NCBI RefSeq assembly: GCF_022458865.1
Contig: NZ_JAJNMU010000031.1
Coordinates: forward strand, 39,290-103,289
Source: Paenibacillus periandrae
GTDB taxonomy: Bacteria; Bacillota; Bacilli; Paenibacillales; NBRC-103111
Direction: 5' to 3'
Length of the DNA stretch: 64,000 nt
The notes beneath the pieces are model-generated. The model was not told the DNA's origin. It saw nothing but the letters and a program-made list of their open reading frames with translations, and searched no databases. The translations under genes were made by a program, and so were the position numbers. Positions 61,556-64,000 of the stretch are shown piece after piece. How positions within the stretch are numbered: the first letter of the stretch is position 1; each line of letters opens with the position of its first letter.

Positions 61556-62518
61556 TTATTTGAGATAGGGCAGTGGATCGACACTGACACCATTCTGCAA
61601 TACCTCATAATGCAAATGGTAGCCTGTGCTTCTGCCTGTTGATCCGACAAGCCCAATCAGCTGTCCTTTTTGAACCGAATCATTTTTTTGCACGAGGATT
61701 TTGTTGAGATGCATATACATGGTTTGCAAGCCATTCGAGTGGTCAACCACAATATGATTGCCTCGCTCTGGATCACTGCCAGTGACCCGCACAATGCCAT
61801 CTGCTGTAACTGAAACCTCCGAATTGACAGGTGCGCTAATATCGTAGCCGCTGTGAAAGCTCGGACGACGTGTAAAGGGATCCTGCCGCAATCCAAAGGT
61901 TGATGTGATTCGATGACTGTCTACAGGCCAAATATTGGGTGTCACGCGAAGCTGCTCCTTAATTGCCAATGCTTTATGCTTCGTATCGGTAATACTTTGC
62001 TGCAGCGCGGCCAATTCAAGGTCCATATCGCTTAATTGTATTTTTGTTTGACTTAGCAGCTCGTTCACTTCGTTATTGGTAGCCGGATGGCTGATTCCTC
62101 CCATTGCGCTATCAAGAGGGGCTGTACCTTCAGCCGCTGCTACTATTTTGGTGGAGCCTGTGATCGATCGAACCTCGTCCTCCATTTTGCGAATATCATC
62201 AATTCTGGCCTTCATTTCCGAGGTTTGCTGGGATAGCTTGATCACTTCATTCTGAAGCTGCTCAATCGTTTCATTCTTATCCTCCACCGTATGGTTATAC
62301 ACCAGCTCCTGACTATCGATCTTAACCTTTAACTGGTCTGCGATAACGGCTGTTCGTCCCTGAAAGAAAAATAGTACTAAAGTAATGAGAATCAGGACAA
62401 AAACAGCGGACACAGCAATGTAAGGTATCGAATTCAGCATCTCAAACTGGCGAACGGAACGGTTCGCATCCGGAATTATGACTAATGTAAACTTTTTACT
62501 TCCCCATCCCAGTTTCAT
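61556..62518 (-). CDS. membrane-anchored M23 family metallopeptidase
   Basis: About 320 aa. One transmembrane helix (about 30-52) is followed by a coiled coil (about 65-115, EDKNETIEQLQNEVIKLSQQ) and a linker. The LytM domain (about 205-310) has HSGYDISAPVNSEV (HxxxD), then HIVVDHSNGLQTMYMHLNKI and HLHYEVLQNG, giving His and Asp zinc ligands of an active endopeptidase. It would cut peptide cross-bridges of peptidoglycan near the membrane. The ATG at 62516-62518 follows AGAAGGAGCC; the upstream frame is rejected. It precedes bactofilin by 20 bp, so the two are one operon. Confidence 0.9.
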   Translation of the reverse strand: MKLGWGSKKFTLVIIPDANRSVRQFEMLNSIPYIAVSAVFVLILITLVLFFFQGRTAVIADQLKVKIDSQELVYNHTVEDKNETIEQLQNEVIKLSQQTSEMKARIDDIRKMEDEVRSITGSTKIVAAAEGTAPLDSAMGGISHPATNNEVNELLSQTKIQLSDMDLELAALQQSITDTKHKALAIKEQLRVTPNIWPVDSHRITSTFGLRQDPFTRRPSFHSGYDISAPVNSEVSVTADGIVRVTGSDPERGNHIVVDHSNGLQTMYMHLNKILVQKNDSVQKGQLIGLVGSTGRSTGYHLHYEVLQNGVSVDPLPYLK

Positions 62519-62733
62519 ATTGGCTCCTTCTGCAGGATTCACACTCATCAAGTAATATTCACCAACAAATTTCGATTAAATCTACGTTCTTATTCGTCAA
62601 ATCTGCTTCATAACCCTGCCTGCTTGCAGCCTTCCCTGCAAAATGGTTCTAAAGTACGAAGGGATTTTGTGGAAACAAATCGAATTCTAGTACTAAAGTA
62701 ATTCGTTGGGAAACGATTGGAGGAGTCAGATCA

Positions 62734-63825
62734 ATGAAGTTGGCTGGTATAGATATCGGCAATGACAGTATCAAGGTAGTATTAGACGGAGTACGCGAGC
62801 CACTGGTGATTCAAAACATTGTTGCTCCAGGCTATGAACGACACATTTTACAGGAGGAGGATTCACCGTTAAAGGCGCTTGATGTCGTGGTTCACAGTCC
62901 TCGGCTGTCCAAGAACAGCCAGCGTTATTTTGTTGGCTTGCTTGCTATGGAGAACGAGGACAGCATGGAGCTTGAGGAGACCGACAATAAAGCAGTTTCT
63001 GATCAGTCTCTGGTCGTAGCCTTAACTGCACTTGCGTATGCCGGTATTGTCAGTCAATCCGTGACCAACAGCGGCTACGGCAACATTGAGGAAGTCGAAT
63101 ATACGCTGGGCACCGGCCTTCCTGTACGCAGCTATTCCTATTACAATAAAATGTTCGAGGATCGGCTTGTCGGCGAGCATGAAGTGACCTTCCTGACCAC
63201 ACCTACCCTGCGTAATCGAAAAGTTAAAGTGTCGATCCGCCGCGCGGTCATTTCTATTGAAGGTGCAGCGGCGTTATTTCACATGGCTACCCATGACAAC
63301 CTGCAGGTTCGGGATGATGAACTCCATCAGGGCTGCATCGGTATATGCGAGATTGGCGCCTTGACTACTGACTTTCCTGTCATTAATAAAATGAGCATCG
63401 ACAATCAGTTCAGCACAGGAGAGCAGATTGGGATGGCTACCTATTTGGACAGCATTATTCGCGATGTCGAGGATCAATACGGTTATCGGTTTCCAAGCCG
63501 CGCCAAGCTGGTCCAACGGATCAAAAAAAATGATTTTACGATTCGTCGCATTGGTGAAGGACAATCCAGCATGAAGCAGGTGGTCGATCTGTACTTCAGT
63601 CGAGCCGCCAACAAAATCGTGGACCTGATCAAAAAGCGCTGGAAAAAGCACCCTGATATTCAATGCTTTTATGTGATCGGCGGCGGTGCGGCAGCATTGC
63701 GTTCTTATATTGTTGAAGCCGCCGGCCCGATTAAATTGCGCTTCGTAGATGAAAGTGAGCTGTTGAACGTTAACGGATACTTGAAGCTGGCAAAAAATAA
63801 AGTTAATTACAATCAGTATACATAA
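62734..63825 (+). CDS. ParM/StbA-like actin family protein
   Basis: 363 aa, actin-like ATPase fold. Phosphate 1 motif is AGIDIGNDSIKVVLDG at the start, and the later blocks are GCIGICEIGALTTDFPVINK and CFYVIGGGAAALRSYIVEAA. The length and order match the ParM/StbA family, which moves plasmids by filament growth; chromosomal relatives in Paenibacillus have no proven role. No parR or parC-like repeats are seen near it. ATG after GGAGGAG. It is divergent from the M23-bactofilin pair across 215 bp, which suggests a cytoskeletal or wall role rather than plasmid partition; that is inference. Confidence 0.82.
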   Translation: MKLAGIDIGNDSIKVVLDGVREPLVIQNIVAPGYERHILQEEDSPLKALDVVVHSPRLSKNSQRYFVGLLAMENEDSMELEETDNKAVSDQSLVVALTALAYAGIVSQSVTNSGYGNIEEVEYTLGTGLPVRSYSYYNKMFEDRLVGEHEVTFLTTPTLRNRKVKVSIRRAVISIEGAAALFHMATHDNLQVRDDELHQGCIGICEIGALTTDFPVINKMSIDNQFSTGEQIGMATYLDSIIRDVEDQYGYRFPSRAKLVQRIKKNDFTIRRIGEGQSSMKQVVDLYFSRAANKIVDLIKKRWKKHPDIQCFYVIGGGAAALRSYIVEAAGPIKLRFVDESELLNVNGYLKLAKNKVNYNQYT

Positions 63826-63873
63826 GCATACACGCACGCTGGTTACGGATAAATGAACAAAACCGACCGCTCC

Positions 63874-64000
63874 TGAACTGCACCCCAATTGTTAGACATC
63901 ATCTAACAGTTGGAGGTGCAGTTTTTTAATGGCTAAGTATACTTCAGACGAAAAATTATCAGCTGTTCAACGTTATTTAAGCAATTCTGAGAGTTATGCA
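63874..64000 (+). mobile_element. left end of an IS3-family (IS150-like) insertion sequence, cut by the window
   Basis: The end starts TGAACTGCACCCCAATTG at 63874. The first 53 bases form an inverted repeat (AACTGCACC...GGTGCAGTT) ending in six T, and the transposase ATG lies 2 nt after it. The rest is beyond the right edge, so the other end and the target-site repeat are not seen. Confidence 0.65.
63929..64000 (+). CDS. transposase OrfA, 5' part only
   Basis: Only 24 codons are present. The product begins MAKYTSDEKLSAVQRYLSNS, as in the helix-turn-helix OrfA proteins of IS3/IS150-group elements. The ribosome site GGAGGTG is in the descending arm of a hairpin that could block it and also terminate incoming transcripts. 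Run-off at the right edge; no conclusion on OrfB or activity. Confidence 0.7.
   Translation, partial: MAKYTSDEKLSAVQRYLSNSESYA

Noticed and set aside
62734..63825. Plasmid partition locus
   Set aside because: No parR-like small DNA-binding gene, no iterons or centromere repeats, and surrounding genes are chromosomal housekeeping types.

Overview
The window looks like chromosome from a Paenibacillus-type member of the Bacillota. Three things point there: strong GGAGG ribosome binding sites with frequent TTG/GTG starts; two sets of lipoprotein plus LplB/YtcP-type sugar permeases, each next to a large membrane-bound AraC regulator with two transmembrane segments; and an Amj-family lipid II flippase with an EcsAB-type transporter and an SLH-domain protein. 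No rRNA, tRNA or CRISPR array was seen.

Layout. 1-9.5 kb: a truncated esterase with a CcpA-type cre site, hisC, an MFS exporter, a DUF4157 (eCIS core) protein, a cytosolic 5'-nucleotidase, and a phosphonate/phosphate uptake system in which phnD is convergent to phnC-phnE-phnE. 9.8-13.6 kb: tandem aldo/keto reductases, then an NAD-dependent epimerase and a TetR repressor with four copies of an 18-bp operator. 13.7-19.4 kb: a signalling block (CheW, chemoreceptor, HD-GYP phosphodiesterase), a tyrosine recombinase gene framed by 29-bp perfect inverted repeats, then amj translationally coupled to an Hpt gene and divergent from a lone receiver protein. 19.4-35.6 kb: two ABC-2-type transporters, a HemD-like protein, a YitT protein, hydrolases, a Gfo/Idh/MocA-AraC divergent pair, the aas-lplT lysophospholipid repair pair behind a structured leader, a DMT transporter and an SLH protein.

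35.8-60.9 kb is dominated by solute uptake. There are two carbohydrate ABC systems (35.8-41.7 and 54.7-60.9 kb), each with its own two-transmembrane AraC regulator. A ThuA plus dehydrogenase pair follows the first. Between them lies a seven-gene peptide-type operon (oppA-B-C-D-F, HAD phosphatase, lacI) with three identical LacI-type palindromes upstream of oppA. An AraC/SDR divergent pair sits at 52.7-54.5 kb. 61-64 kb holds bactofilin, an M23 endopeptidase, an actin-like ParM/StbA protein and the left end of an IS3-family insertion sequence that runs off the window.

The least conventional structure is the recombinase at 16.5-17.6 kb. Each 29-bp repeat contains a core that looks like a tyrosine-recombinase crossover site, and the two copies are inverted. 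The unit could therefore be a self-inverting switch or a minimal mobile element.
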